Shown: positions 54,068 through 63,861, counted from the stretch's first letter. The stretch: 64,000 nucleotides of DNA from Antedon mediterranea (GCF_964355755.1 NC_092672.1:17046501-17110500), one strand, 5' to 3'. The notes: generated from the sequence alone by a model not told the origin. A program made the numbers and translations.

Positions 54068-54988
54068 TTAAACGTTTGTTTGCAATATTATTCGGCCAGA
54101 TTGCCAAGGTTTCGTGTCTCCGCACGCGAATCCTAACACGGCCATGCCAAACTTGCTCGTTGCAATGTCTCCAACACGTAACATATGACCCATCATATCG
54201 GCAAGATCATCTTTCGATTGATCGTTGGTGAAAACTTCGGCAACGTCTTCGCCCAAGTAACCGTTTTCCGGCCAATGTGCATCATCAGGAATCAGCCTAT
54301 TTTTTTGAAACTTGTTAACATGTTTACAGATTGCAATAACAGACATTCTGGCCATCTCAAACTGTGCGTTGTTTGCTGCCTCTGCTGTACCTTTGTTCAG
54401 TGCCATGTATCTGAGCATACTGTCAATTCGCGACGAATCCGATGACGGATTTAGACCGTACGTGACCCATTTTAATGTTCTATATCTGGCCATGTGCTCG
54501 TCGCATTCACTCTGCGTTGGATATCGAACGCAAACTATTTGTCCGTCGAGTATTGTGCGAGAGCCGGTGTTGATATACTTGCAGCCGGTAGATTGAGTGA
54601 TAACGGAAAAGAGTTTATTGGACGGCCAGTCTGTAAGCTCTGTACCGGCGACTCCCAGTACCATGTATTTCTTCATGTCACTCTCCTTAATCAGACGCTG
54701 TCTTTCCGCATCGTCTACGTCTTTGTGATGTGGCGTTTCCATGCCGTTCGGACCCGGAACGAATCCAGTTTGATTATATGTCAAACTGTATATTCCCAGT
54801 AATACCTGTCCGGATTGAATCAATGTATTGTCCGATGGAGGATATAGTTTTCCACGTACGTCGTTCGAGCCCCTTTCAAAGTTGGCACTCAGATACGCTT
54901 GATCGACATAGAATGCTCGATTAGGTCCTTCGAGCGACGGTTCTTTGATACTTTCCATCGTCTTCATCATCATCATCATCAACATCAT
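54068..54988 (-). CDS. Hypothetical protein, 306 residues (possible triplex-size capsid protein)
   Basis: Starts in a Met-rich stretch made by ATG repeats; the ATG at 54988 is the first, while a Met about 10 codons further on is a good alternative. The protein has a globular composition with no membrane span. It precedes the capsid candidate on the same strand, 70 bp apart, with a CA tract between. Herpesvirus triplex subunits are about this size and are often encoded near capsid genes, so a capsid role is possible, but no motif supports it. Confidence 0.6.
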   Translation of the reverse strand: MMLMMMMMKTMESIKEPSLEGPNRAFYVDQAYLSANFERGSNDVRGKLYPPSDNTLIQSGQVLLGIYSLTYNQTGFVPGPNGMETPHHKDVDDAERQRLIKESDMKKYMVLGVAGTELTDWPSNKLFSVITQSTGCKYINTGSRTILDGQIVCVRYPTQSECDEHMARYRTLKWVTYGLNPSSDSSRIDSMLRYMALNKGTAEAANNAQFEMARMSVIAICKHVNKFQKNRLIPDDAHWPENGYLGEDVAEVFTNDQSKDDLADMMGHMLRVGDIATSKFGMAVLGFACGDTKPWQSGRIILQTNV

Positions 54989-55073
54989 TTGATTCAAATA
55001 TAGACACTAATAACGATGTTTTCTTACTTTGTTAGGCACGTCAAACTGTCGACACCACAACGACCAGCGAGTA

Positions 55074-55967
55074 ATGGACGGCTTGGAGGAGGAGGTAATG
55101 TATCGACAGCTGATGAGGAACCTTCCCAGAATGGTGGGACTACAGGAACCGATAGTAGACGTAATAGGCAACGTGGAGCCTCTAAAAAAGTTATACGAAG
55201 AAGGAAAAAGATCCGTGTTAGAATCGTTGGAATTGATGGCACTTTTTATGTCTGCAAACCAAAACAGGCGAGCAAATGACGTACCCACGCTGATTGCATG
55301 TCGTCGTTGCAGTATACAACAATCGGATTATGAAGAGGACGAAATGTACTTTAAAGTGTGTTCTCCGAGAGAGGGTAGCGGTCTGCTTGTTTCACACGTA
55401 GAAAACACGCTGATGGCCGGATTGAACGAGAGTGAAGTTATTCAAAGACTGAAACAAGTCGGTCGAGAGAACGTTTACATGACCGTACCGCATCAGCCGA
55501 GAAACAACGCTCGTGTCGCCGATTTTCTGGACGCCTCACCGTCTGATCTGCCGGTTCCATTGATTACCTGGACCGAAGACAGCGTTTGGGTGCTTATGGC
55601 GTGCGTTTGTCTGTACACGCCGGACAAGACAATTGTACCGGGCACTGTACAGTTATTTGCCGATGACGGTAGTTTATATTATGCAATAATTGCACCGTTT
55701 GCGATCGGTAAACGGTACTCGCAAACGTTGCACACGAACCGAGGAAGTGTACGCTTTCTGTCTTTGGACAGTGGCAGACGTATGAAATGGGGCCATGGGC
55801 TATGTAAAATGTTTGGCATTCCACCTAGATGTTTTCCCGGCGGAGGCGAGTACAAACGAATGCATTCAGCGTCTGCATTTCGTGGTTCTGTTGAACATAA
55901 GATTAAACGGAGTATAATCGGTAGTTTTTCAACGTTTGTAAAAGACTGTTTAGAGAAAAACGAATAA
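55074..55967 (+). CDS. Hypothetical protein, 297 residues
   Basis: The ATG at 55074 opens a 297-residue frame, divergent from the gene before it. The first 60 residues are helical; the C-terminal half has a strand-rich look (VPLITWTEDSVWVLM; FADDGSLYYAIIAPF) and a short CRRC motif near 76. No signal peptide or membrane span. It is followed after 40 bp by the 410-residue gene on the same strand. No family recognised. Confidence 0.65.
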   Translation: MDGLEEEVMYRQLMRNLPRMVGLQEPIVDVIGNVEPLKKLYEEGKRSVLESLELMALFMSANQNRRANDVPTLIACRRCSIQQSDYEEDEMYFKVCSPREGSGLLVSHVENTLMAGLNESEVIQRLKQVGRENVYMTVPHQPRNNARVADFLDASPSDLPVPLITWTEDSVWVLMACVCLYTPDKTIVPGTVQLFADDGSLYYAIIAPFAIGKRYSQTLHTNRGSVRFLSLDSGRRMKWGHGLCKMFGIPPRCFPGGGEYKRMHSASAFRGSVEHKIKRSIIGSFSTFVKDCLEKNE

Positions 55968-56007
55968 ATAGCACAAACAATTTCACTTTGACTGTCATTT
56001 CGATATC

Positions 56008-57240
56008 ATGTCTACTTCGTTCATACATCCTAATCTGAAAATTGATTTCACAGTCTACGTGAGAGACATATTATCGGAATCCATCACTCCAGACATAATC
56101 AGCAGGTTTGTTTCCTACTTGTTGAACGGCGGTGATTTCGATTTGAAATTAAAGGACATTGGCGATTATGCTGACTTGATATTGCTCAACACGCGCATAA
56201 AACCAACGATTACCGATGACTTTCGAACGGTAGTAGAATCGAAGTTGCGTATGCTCCGTTGTGAACATGCAATACTCGATTTGAACCGTTTTGCCGATCG
56301 TTTCATGAAGCATTACGATTCGGAAAAAATCCAGGGTGTATATTGGTTACAGGTTCTCGCACCATGCCAACCGTTTCTATTCAATGACAATCTAAAGCAG
56401 CTACTGACGAAAACTTTCAACGACACAGATGAGACGATAGTATACGACCAACTTATTCAGAGCCTTTCAAAAATGGATGGAAAGTTGCTTAGACCCGATG
56501 CAAGTAATTGCGAAGTAATATGGTTTAAGATTTTGAACGGAGACGAGACAATGAAACGGCTGTATTTATTGTCAACCGTCCGTTTTACTTTTAATAAAAA
56601 TGCCAAAGATGTGATATTATACCACGTGCTGTTGGAACTCGGTAAATATCCAAAAGTTTTACACATTGATCAGGTTTGTGAACGTGAAATGGTATGCGGA
56701 TCATCAAAACCCGAAATATTTACCTGTAAACACTCCAACTCGGTACGGATTAAGTATGGCACATGCAACGCAGATTGTCAACAGACAAAAAAGAAAGGAT
56801 ACACACTGTGGCTGGATGAGGCGAGAGTTGAACGTCCACGTTCCGACTGGGAAGATGTAGAGTTGAAGAGGTTGATTGAACGAAGAAATTTGATCGAATC
56901 GAACATGTATGACAAAACTATATATGACGAGCGTCTTCGGAACATAGCGTCTGTTATGGCCGAACAAGTGTCTGAACATCACGTTCACGAATGGAAATCA
57001 GACTTTGAGCAACGTGTCAAGTCTACGCAGATGGAATTGGACAAGAGAATAGATTCAATTGAAAAATCCCTATTGTCAGACGATGCCATAAACGCGGAAA
57101 GGGAGTGTCAGTTTCACATACCAGTCCATTCGTTCACTTACAAACCGATTCGGCAGATACGTATTGAAGACATTTTTAGTGAACTTGTCGCGAAAGCAAT
57201 TGACGAGGAAAAAGAAAACATACCAGATTGTTTTTTCTAG
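56008..57240 (+). CDS. Paralogue pair member 1, 410 residues
   Basis: 410 residues from the ATG at 56008. It resembles the gene at 60233-61492 in order and motif: a helical first half, an (E/L)-(I/L)-W-(F/W)-K-I segment (CEVIWFKIL near 167), a Cys/His part (CKHSNSVRIKYGTC and KKGYTLWLD, about 239-270), then a long helical C-terminus. The Cys and His may bind zinc. Neither has a signal peptide. The two lie either side of the Ig-domain gene and a small gene, so duplication was followed by separation or inversion of the middle. Function unknown. Confidence 0.7.
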   Translation: MSTSFIHPNLKIDFTVYVRDILSESITPDIISRFVSYLLNGGDFDLKLKDIGDYADLILLNTRIKPTITDDFRTVVESKLRMLRCEHAILDLNRFADRFMKHYDSEKIQGVYWLQVLAPCQPFLFNDNLKQLLTKTFNDTDETIVYDQLIQSLSKMDGKLLRPDASNCEVIWFKILNGDETMKRLYLLSTVRFTFNKNAKDVILYHVLLELGKYPKVLHIDQVCEREMVCGSSKPEIFTCKHSNSVRIKYGTCNADCQQTKKKGYTLWLDEARVERPRSDWEDVELKRLIERRNLIESNMYDKTIYDERLRNIASVMAEQVSEHHVHEWKSDFEQRVKSTQMELDKRIDSIEKSLLSDDAINAERECQFHIPVHSFTYKPIRQIRIEDIFSELVAKAIDEEKENIPDCFF

Positions 57241-57306
57241 TACGCTTGACGTGGCCTACGAGAAGACAAAAAAAAAACATATAATTATAACAATCGTTAT
57301 CGTAGT

Positions 57307-57651
57307 ATGAAGTGTTATCTGTTTGCGGTCGTATTGAACTCGGACAAGCATATGCTGTTGTCGGAATCGTTTTGTGGAACGCGCTACTTATGCAACTACA
57401 ACGGTGAAAGTATAAAAGGAATCGTTCAATTTCGGCAGACAATGCAATATTTTTACGGACTGTTTGAGTCACCGTTTGTGATGGCAACACTGCACGTAAA
57501 CGATGAAGATGTTGATCACGTACACGTTTTCAACATGTTTGTAGATTTTCTTAAGATTATCGGATACAATGGACCGCAAAATGATGTTGTCATGTTCAAA
57601 GATCGTTGTCTTTCCTATTGGAACCAACGACTTGTAGACCATATGAAATAA
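57307..57651 (+). CDS. Small protein, 114 residues
   Basis: Starts at the ATG at 57307 and ends with TAA at 57651, which overlaps an AATAAA signal. Globular composition, with Met- and Phe-rich helices in the second half. The intact frame, good start and built-in polyadenylation signal favour a real gene. No family recognised. Confidence 0.6.
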   Translation: MKCYLFAVVLNSDKHMLLSESFCGTRYLCNYNGESIKGIVQFRQTMQYFYGLFESPFVMATLHVNDEDVDHVHVFNMFVDFLKIIGYNGPQNDVVMFKDRCLSYWNQRLVDHMK

Positions 57652-57652
57652 A
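57647..57652 (+). terminator. Polyadenylation signal overlapping a stop codon
   Basis: AATAAA contains the TAA stop of the gene at 57307-57651. Fits compact viral gene ends. Confidence 0.5.
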
Positions 57653-57690
57653 ATGAATATACAAACTAGTTTGTGTTGTTTTCTTTATTG

Positions 57691-58567
57691 TTATATCTCG
57701 TTTGATAAATAATACACTCTATCGGTCGGTATGCCGTAATATTTAATGCTATGATAGTAGTGAACGGATACTATGGGCTTCATCGGTTGTTTGAATGCAA
57801 CATTAACCATTCTACCGACAAACGCTAAACTAGACTTGTCTTTGACGACTGCCGTTACGTTTAAATGATGATGATGATGATGATGATGATTAGAGGAGAT
57901 GCGAATAACCCGATGATCGTGGTACACGTGTGATTCGATGTTGACGTTACATTCGTCAACAAGCAATCGCATTTGCTCGCCATTGATTTTCCATTCAACT
58001 TTGGCTGTACTTGGTACACCGATGAGATACAGGATGTTTGACGTACCTGTGACGTTCCATTGTTCGCTGTAGGTGAGTAGCTGTACACTCGATATGTTCT
58101 CGATGGAAAGGCGCGATGGCATATTGTACGAAATGATATCAATATGGTCAACAGTATGCCATAATACAGGCAATTTATATGCGCACAATTCAGTGGCGAC
58201 AAAGGTCGGTGCATTGTCTTGTTTATGCAATTTTAATTCTTTTGAGATGGTAAGATTTTTAGCGGAGAAGATTACTTGAAGAAACAAATAATCGGTCGTG
58301 ACATCGTAAAATTCTTGATAGTTTGTGTTTACGCGGACCGTAACCATTCTGCCTCGAGCGCAATGTCTAATCGTTAGTAAGTTATCGTTTACGAGTACTT
58401 TGTCATTTTCTTGTGTTGTAAAGTATTTTACAGTTAGATTGTACAGTTTTGCAATGACTGACTCGTAGTAAAAATTGAAAGTTACTGACTCTCCAAGTAC
58501 CGGATGTAGACTAGACATTACAATCGAGCCTATCGTTGATGCGTCCCGATTGCATGGATGAGTCGCG

Positions 58568-58604
<37 letters not shown>

Positions 58605-60123
58605 AATCGAGAATATGTGACGGATGATCGCATCTGTCTTTAATGTTCACTACACACATGCCGTCATCGTAACACGTTCCCGGTCGATTGAAATTCACGT
58701 TTCTTTTGTTGAAATAATAACAGTAACGCAAACTGTTTGAATCCACCTGCTTCGGACCTGTATTCTGCCACGGATTCGAGTCTTTACACACGTCGACCAA
58801 ATGATCGATGAAAAGAGATGGGTTAGATGGTTCGTTTAAAACCTGCACGTGTGCCCTACCCCAATATGTTTTGTTAACAATACACTCGTAACCTCCCGTA
58901 TCCCAGCGATTGGCATCGAAAATTGTCAGTGTATGCTCGTGATAGTTGTTACAAGACGCCTCTATCGCTCTTGAATGTTCAATTTGCTTTCCGTTCCGTA
59001 TCCACAGAACATTATTTGAGGACGTGGACGTGGTGCAACGTAAAAGTATCATTCCTTTCGGTTTTACAATTTGTATCGCGGGTGACAGTATCGCCGGCAT
59101 TCTCTTAATGGTACCAAATTCTTCTGTCAATGTCGTTGCACACACGTTTCCGATAGTCAACGACGACGACGACGGTTTCACCTGTTCTTCTATTGTGTTT
59201 ACCACTCGAACGTGTACAGATATCGATTCATAATCACTGGATCCTATGCACGAGTACAAGCCTTGATCGCGAACCGTGATCTGTTCCAGTAGAAGCGAAT
59301 GTGTTTTGTTTGTTCTACACTGTTCACCTCTCATGGTACCGTGACGTTTCGGATCGGGTATCATCCACGTCACTAAAGTTTCTCTCGGAAACTGACATAG
59401 TAGATTCAACGTTTGTCCGATGGCCACGGTTTCGGCGTCCACCGTTATCGTTGCAATTCGAGCCGGTACCTCCCTTCTACACGGATCATCCGGAACGATG
59501 CAACACACAGAATATTTTGTTTCTAAAAGTGCACATAGGCTGTCGTATGGCCATGATCGAACCTTCCTCACTGATATCGTATCGTATCCACAGATGCGTA
59601 CTTGATCAATAATTACATTTCTGTCTGTAGACGCTATTGCCAGTGAATAACACGTCTCGAACATAGAAGAAGACGGTTCGGACGTAACCCTTTGGCTATT
59701 GCGTAACACTTGAATGCTTGAAAAGTTTCGAGAACCGGACGAAATGGTGATGGTGGCGACTTCTCGAGGTTGCATGATGTACGCGTCGACGACTTGTACG
59801 ACAGCATCTTTTTGCGTTCGTGTCCACGTTCTACGCGATCGATTGTATTCATCGATGTAACACGAGTACGTTCCAGTGGCATCCTTTGTCATGGCCATTA
59901 CCTTCAGCATACTTGATGTCATGTCCAACGTGATGTGGGCGATAACCATACCCACGTCACGCTTCGGTAGATTCCATCGTATGTGAGAAGCTCTTCTGCT
60001 GTCCGTTGTGCATCTCAATTCGAACGACGTGTATGGTCTTGCAACCACGTACTCTCTGTCCATTGTCAACGTACCGCGTGTAGTAGCACTACAAAGTAGA
60101 GTAATCAGGCAAAGTCGAAACAT
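57691..60123 (-). CDS. Secreted protein with three immunoglobulin-like domains
   Basis: 810 residues from the ATG at 60123. Residues 1-17 form a signal peptide (MFRLCLITLLC). Ig-like domains lie at about 20-105 (LRC ... TGTYSC), 228-310 (LLC ... LYSC) and 348-425 (LRC ... GGYEC), each with the Cys pair, the strand-C Trp (IRW, VTW, LWI) and the Tyr-x-Cys. A further Cys-rich part with an aspartate run (about 520-533) and a strand-rich second half follow; a histidine run lies near 752-759. No C-terminal membrane span is seen, so it is probably secreted, unless an exon is missing. Ig-domain proteins of this type usually bind receptors or ligands and are host-derived; a decoy or entry role is inference. 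It is divergent from the gene at 60233 with a CA/CG tract between. Confidence 0.8.
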
Positions 60124-60192
60124 TGTCCCGTAGTTGCCTGCGCGCGCGCACACACACACACCCACACACACACCCACACACAAACAAAATAT

Positions 60193-60200
60193 TATATAAA
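60193..60200 (+). promoter_or_regulatory. TATA-like box of the 419-residue gene
   Basis: TATATAAA lies 40 bp before the ATG at 60233, at the edge of the CA tract that separates two divergent genes. Confidence 0.5.
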
Positions 60201-60232
60201 TACAAATATGTTTATGAATTTTGGTTCAAATC

Positions 60233-61492
60233 ATGGCTTTCATCATCAACGTAAAGTCAGAAGATGATGAATGTCAATTGTTTACGCCAGAACAGAGTCT
60301 ATTACAATGGACTGAGCTATGCGGGATGGTAAATGGTTGGAACAGATTTCGTCGAACTGCAATAATGAGTATCAAAGTACCAGTCTCGATGCATGTAACC
60401 GAACGGCTTTTCATGTTCATCGAGAGCGACGGTAAACTGGAATTGGCGTACAGCGACGCCGCCATGTACGTTGACGCGATGATACTTTCTTCGTACATGT
60501 TACTTTGCAATCGACTGTACACGGCCCTTTACGCTCAGGTGGAACGTGTAGTGCTTGGATACGTCAATGATTTTGACGTGTTGAACGTCAACACGTTCGC
60601 TAAACATCTTTCCGCGTGTACGGAAATGATTATCGACTACACCAACAGTTTGATGTCTTATTGTGAGCCGATGTTGTTTGCCTCCAATACTACTGATAAT
60701 CGTATCGAAATGGAAATGAATTCGCATACAATCTCGGCTAGTGTAAACGGTAAACGGTTGTTTGGATGGAATATACAGAGGAGTGGAGACATGGAATGCA
60801 AGCTGCTTTGGTGGAAGATCATAACCGAAGACGCAACAGAGAATAATGTGTACGCGATAGTAGTGTACTGTCAAACAGTATTTGTCTGGGAAGGTACGGG
60901 AACGCATTTGCGTTTGATTACACTACTCGAGAATACGATTCACGCCGTGTACCAGCTACGTTCACCTTCTCCTCGACTGATTAAATCGTTTGTGATTTGC
61001 AAATATCCATGTACACATAGCAGATTTCAACCGAAAATTGTACCTCTTCCAGAGACAAACTCGATTTGGGTGGATGTATACTATTGTCATCCTCGATGTT
61101 ACCGAAAAGGTTATAAATTGTGCTTGAGTGATGGTGAAATTGGACGTGTGAAAGTCAACGAAGTAATGCATGTCTATCAGAGAGAAAAGACTGAGATGTT
61201 GCTGTGTTCGTGTTATCTAACAAGAGACGGTGAACGTGGAATGATGGATATCGAAACGTTGGCACTGTCGATTGCTAACAGATTGAAAGACGTAGAAGTG
61301 ATCGAAAGGTGGAAACGTGAGTACAGATATCGTATGGAAGAAATATTGTACGACATAAACAATCGAACATTATCGATTCAGTCTTCAGTGTGTTCGCGTG
61401 TCAAGGTGCCGAGAAAACGTAAAGTAGAAACGACGTCGTCGATACGTGACTGTTACAACGAACATTTGCATTTTAAAACATATTGCGTGTAA
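60233..61492 (+). CDS. Paralogue pair member 2, 419 residues
   Basis: 419 residues from the ATG at 60233. Same plan as 56008-57240: helical first half, CKLLWWKII (about 183-191), a Cys/His part (CTHSRF, NSIWVDVYYCHPRC, RKGYKLCLSD, about 260-305) and a long helical, basic C-terminus with PRKRKVE. It may bind zinc or nucleic acid, but this is not shown. It is followed after 8 bp by the 138-residue gene on the same strand. Confidence 0.7.
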   Translation: MAFIINVKSEDDECQLFTPEQSLLQWTELCGMVNGWNRFRRTAIMSIKVPVSMHVTERLFMFIESDGKLELAYSDAAMYVDAMILSSYMLLCNRLYTALYAQVERVVLGYVNDFDVLNVNTFAKHLSACTEMIIDYTNSLMSYCEPMLFASNTTDNRIEMEMNSHTISASVNGKRLFGWNIQRSGDMECKLLWWKIITEDATENNVYAIVVYCQTVFVWEGTGTHLRLITLLENTIHAVYQLRSPSPRLIKSFVICKYPCTHSRFQPKIVPLPETNSIWVDVYYCHPRCYRKGYKLCLSDGEIGRVKVNEVMHVYQREKTEMLLCSCYLTRDGERGMMDIETLALSIANRLKDVEVIERWKREYRYRMEEILYDINNRTLSIQSSVCSRVKVPRKRKVETTSSIRDCYNEHLHFKTYCV

Positions 61493-61500
61493 ACACAAGA

Positions 61501-61917
61501 ATGTCTGATCGGCAATACGCTTGGCTTCGTGAAAGACGAATGGAGTTGTTTGACGAAGCTTTACGGTACGGTGTAGAGATATTTCACTTGCTTCAATCAT
61601 TTTCCAGAGTCATGGAAATACAGTCAAACCGTGAACAATTGCAGGCGTTTCGAAGATCGTTTAAATTTGACTTGATGAACTTGTTGGATATGTTGGAATA
61701 TAGCATGATTATGAAGAAGAAGAAGAAGAAGAAGAATAAGAGGAGGAATAAGAAAAAGGACAAAATTAGCGAATACAATAGACTAGTACATAAGATATGG
61801 AGATTAATTAAATTTACCGACACGAAATTATCTGAACATTTTGTAAAATCTAAACGATCACAATACGAAAAAAGACAGAAATCGTGCCGATTTTATAAAA
61901 GAATAAATCAAACATAG
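61501..61917 (+). CDS. Small basic helical protein, 138 residues
   Basis: Starts at the ATG at 61501, 8 bp after the preceding stop. A helical N-terminal 65 residues is followed by a lysine/arginine run (about 77-92, from AAG repeats) and a basic C-terminus. The lysine run may be a nuclear-localisation or nucleic-acid-binding stretch or just a repeat expansion, like that in the gene at 44791. No family recognised. Confidence 0.55.
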   Translation: MSDRQYAWLRERRMELFDEALRYGVEIFHLLQSFSRVMEIQSNREQLQAFRRSFKFDLMNLLDMLEYSMIMKKKKKKKNKRRNKKKDKISEYNRLVHKIWRLIKFTDTKLSEHFVKSKRSQYEKRQKSCRFYKRINQT

Positions 61918-61943
61918 CCTATATTGTTGTTTTCTTTTTTTAT

Positions 61944-62768
61944 TTATTTCTGACAATGACGAGGACGAAGAAGATTACGTCGACGACGTCCATGTACGTT
62001 TACAGTATTGTATACGTTCCATAGAACATTGCGCAAACATTCGATAGCATCCGTCTGACCGTGTCCAAAGAATCCTTGTTTATTCGACGACTGATAACGT
62101 TGTCGTAATATAAAAAACGATCGGACGTAATTGTATACGTCCGATTGATTTCTGGAAGTCCATATCTCATTTCGGAAAGCATCGATGTCGGCGTGAAAAT
62201 CTAACACTTCTCCTTGTTCTCGTTCTTTACACTCATGAGTCCAGTCGCCGTTATAGAGCAGAGTCTGAAACGAATAAGCGACGTGTCGATTCAACAAATT
62301 CTGTTGCTCCTCCATCGATGAGAATTTTCGTTGCTCGTTACATTGCTGAAATGTTTGTACGTCGTCGTATTCATGCATGGCATAGAAAACGTTCTTTAGT
62401 GCGTCCAACACGTCCGAATTGCCGTATCCAAAGTAGAGGGACAACGAAGACGTTTGGTAATCTTGATAGGACTCTCGGATACGAAGAAAACGACGTATAA
62501 CATCGGCAGCCGTGTTACGTCCCTTTATTTCCCACATACTACTTCTCAATCGTTGTAACTCACGATGAAGGTTCAACTGTCTCGGATCGTAACCGCTAAT
62601 CTCCCAAAAATTGACGAGATTCCCATGCAAGGCAGCCGATAGATATTCGAAAACTTCGGCACTGACATCTTCTTGTGAGATTTGTTTACGTTTTTCTATC
62701 AGATAGTTCATGTCCACGGTATTAGCGCCATTATGACGAGCGTAACATCTATGAATTTCAGATTTCAT
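61944..62768 (-). CDS. Two-repeat helical protein (paralogue of 554-1480)
   Basis: 274 residues from the ATG at 62768. Two clear helical repeats lie at about 62-135 and 190-260: each has a leading helix (LHRELQRLRSSMW; FHADIDAFRNEIW), then (D)V-x-x-(F/V)-(L/F)-x-(I/L)-R, a GYG or GHG turn, and a closing LKNVFY or LRNVLW. The gene at the other end of the window shows the same plan. Its start codon overlaps that of the divergent HNH-like gene (CATG), so one of the two probably starts further in. Function unknown. Confidence 0.7.
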   Translation of the reverse strand: MKSEIHRCYARHNGANTVDMNYLIEKRKQISQEDVSAEVFEYLSAALHGNLVNFWEISGYDPRQLNLHRELQRLRSSMWEIKGRNTAADVIRRFLRIRESYQDYQTSSLSLYFGYGNSDVLDALKNVFYAMHEYDDVQTFQQCNEQRKFSSMEEQQNLLNRHVAYSFQTLLYNGDWTHECKEREQGEVLDFHADIDAFRNEIWTSRNQSDVYNYVRSFFILRQRYQSSNKQGFFGHGQTDAIECLRNVLWNVYNTVNVHGRRRRNLLRPRHCQK

Positions 62769-63861
62769 GATGTCCAATCGAACAGAGTTGCGTGGCCTCT
62801 CATGTGACACAAAACGTCCTTTTTATAATATACAACGGAAATTTTTACAACGAGAGCTGTTACCAAATGTGCTGTTTTCACGATACGTGTCGTCCGTCAA
62901 CGCTCCAATGGGGTTGTATGGCCGAAATGAAATTGTTTACGCGGTAGAAAAACCATCCGATCGTGATGATGTACGTCTGAATATGCGATGGCCGGAAAAT
63001 GCCATGGTTTTGGACGAACGAAACGCAGTTAGATGTAACGTTCGTCTTAAAGAAGCCGTCATGGATGGATGTCATGCTGTAGTTCGTATGGTCTCCGGCA
63101 ACCGAGTTGCGTGGCGCATACTCGATCCTAAACTGCACATAGCTTACGTTGGCGACTGCGATGAAAGAGGAGGAGGAGGAGGAGGAGGAGAAGCAGGAGA
63201 AGAAGAATATAATGGTGACGCATTTGAAGAAAAAGAAGAAGAAGAAAACCCATCATGGACTATACATCGTCGTCGTAGTCGTCGTTTTTATCGTGCTGGT
63301 GGTGATGGTGGTTGTGGTAGAATGTCGTATACAGACTATGACTTTTCGTTAGAAAAATCTCTTTGCGAACATTTCGGTGAACGTTACTACGACAAAACAC
63401 TCGATAAAATGTACGTGTCTGCAATTGCAATACGTACAGGTGAACAGCCGGAAAAGTTGTTGAAAGAGATGACAAAGAAGCTGACAAAGTGTCGAGTGTT
63501 TCCTACGAGCGGTTGTTGGTTATCGACCAGTAAGAGTTTCTACAGAACGACGGCCACGTGGAAGTATGCCGGACTTAAACCAAAAGAGCTGTTTTCGCAC
63601 GACGGGAAAAACAACGAACGCCACGTTGTACGACACGATCCAATGAGATGCGAACTGTGCGTCGAAGAGCATTCGAGATGTTGCCGTCCGTCTCATCTAT
63701 GTTATGGATCAACAAAGTCCAACGTGAAAGATATGCGTTTGCGCCAGGGTGTTGCCGACATAGTGCACGGTCTACGTGACGATGAAAACATAGACAAATT
63801 CCGAAATCTAGTCGATTCGTTTGCAACGCTCGTCATACGAGAAGAGAACACTTCACGATGA
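62767..63861 (+). CDS. HNH endonuclease-like protein
   Basis: 364 residues from the ATG at 62767 (a second ATG at 62770 and a Met at residue 48 are alternatives). Residues about 245-325 look like an HNH module: a GCWLS turn, RHDPMRCELC with candidate His290, and CCRPSHLCYGSTKSNVKDM, close to the usual C-x-N-P-x-H-L ... N-x-x-D-M ending, but with Arg in place of the Asn before Pro. Four or more Cys could hold a structural zinc. A glycine/acidic low-complexity stretch lies at about 134-160. HNH proteins cut DNA, often as homing or mobile nucleases; activity here is uncertain because of the Arg. The 3' end overlaps the last gene of the window. Confidence 0.6.
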   Translation: MMSNRTELRGLSCDTKRPFYNIQRKFLQRELLPNVLFSRYVSSVNAPMGLYGRNEIVYAVEKPSDRDDVRLNMRWPENAMVLDERNAVRCNVRLKEAVMDGCHAVVRMVSGNRVAWRILDPKLHIAYVGDCDERGGGGGGGEAGEEEYNGDAFEEKEEEENPSWTIHRRRSRRFYRAGGDGGCGRMSYTDYDFSLEKSLCEHFGERYYDKTLDKMYVSAIAIRTGEQPEKLLKEMTKKLTKCRVFPTSGCWLSTSKSFYRTTATWKYAGLKPKELFSHDGKNNERHVVRHDPMRCELCVEEHSRCCRPSHLCYGSTKSNVKDMRLRQGVADIVHGLRDDENIDKFRNLVDSFATLVIREENTSR

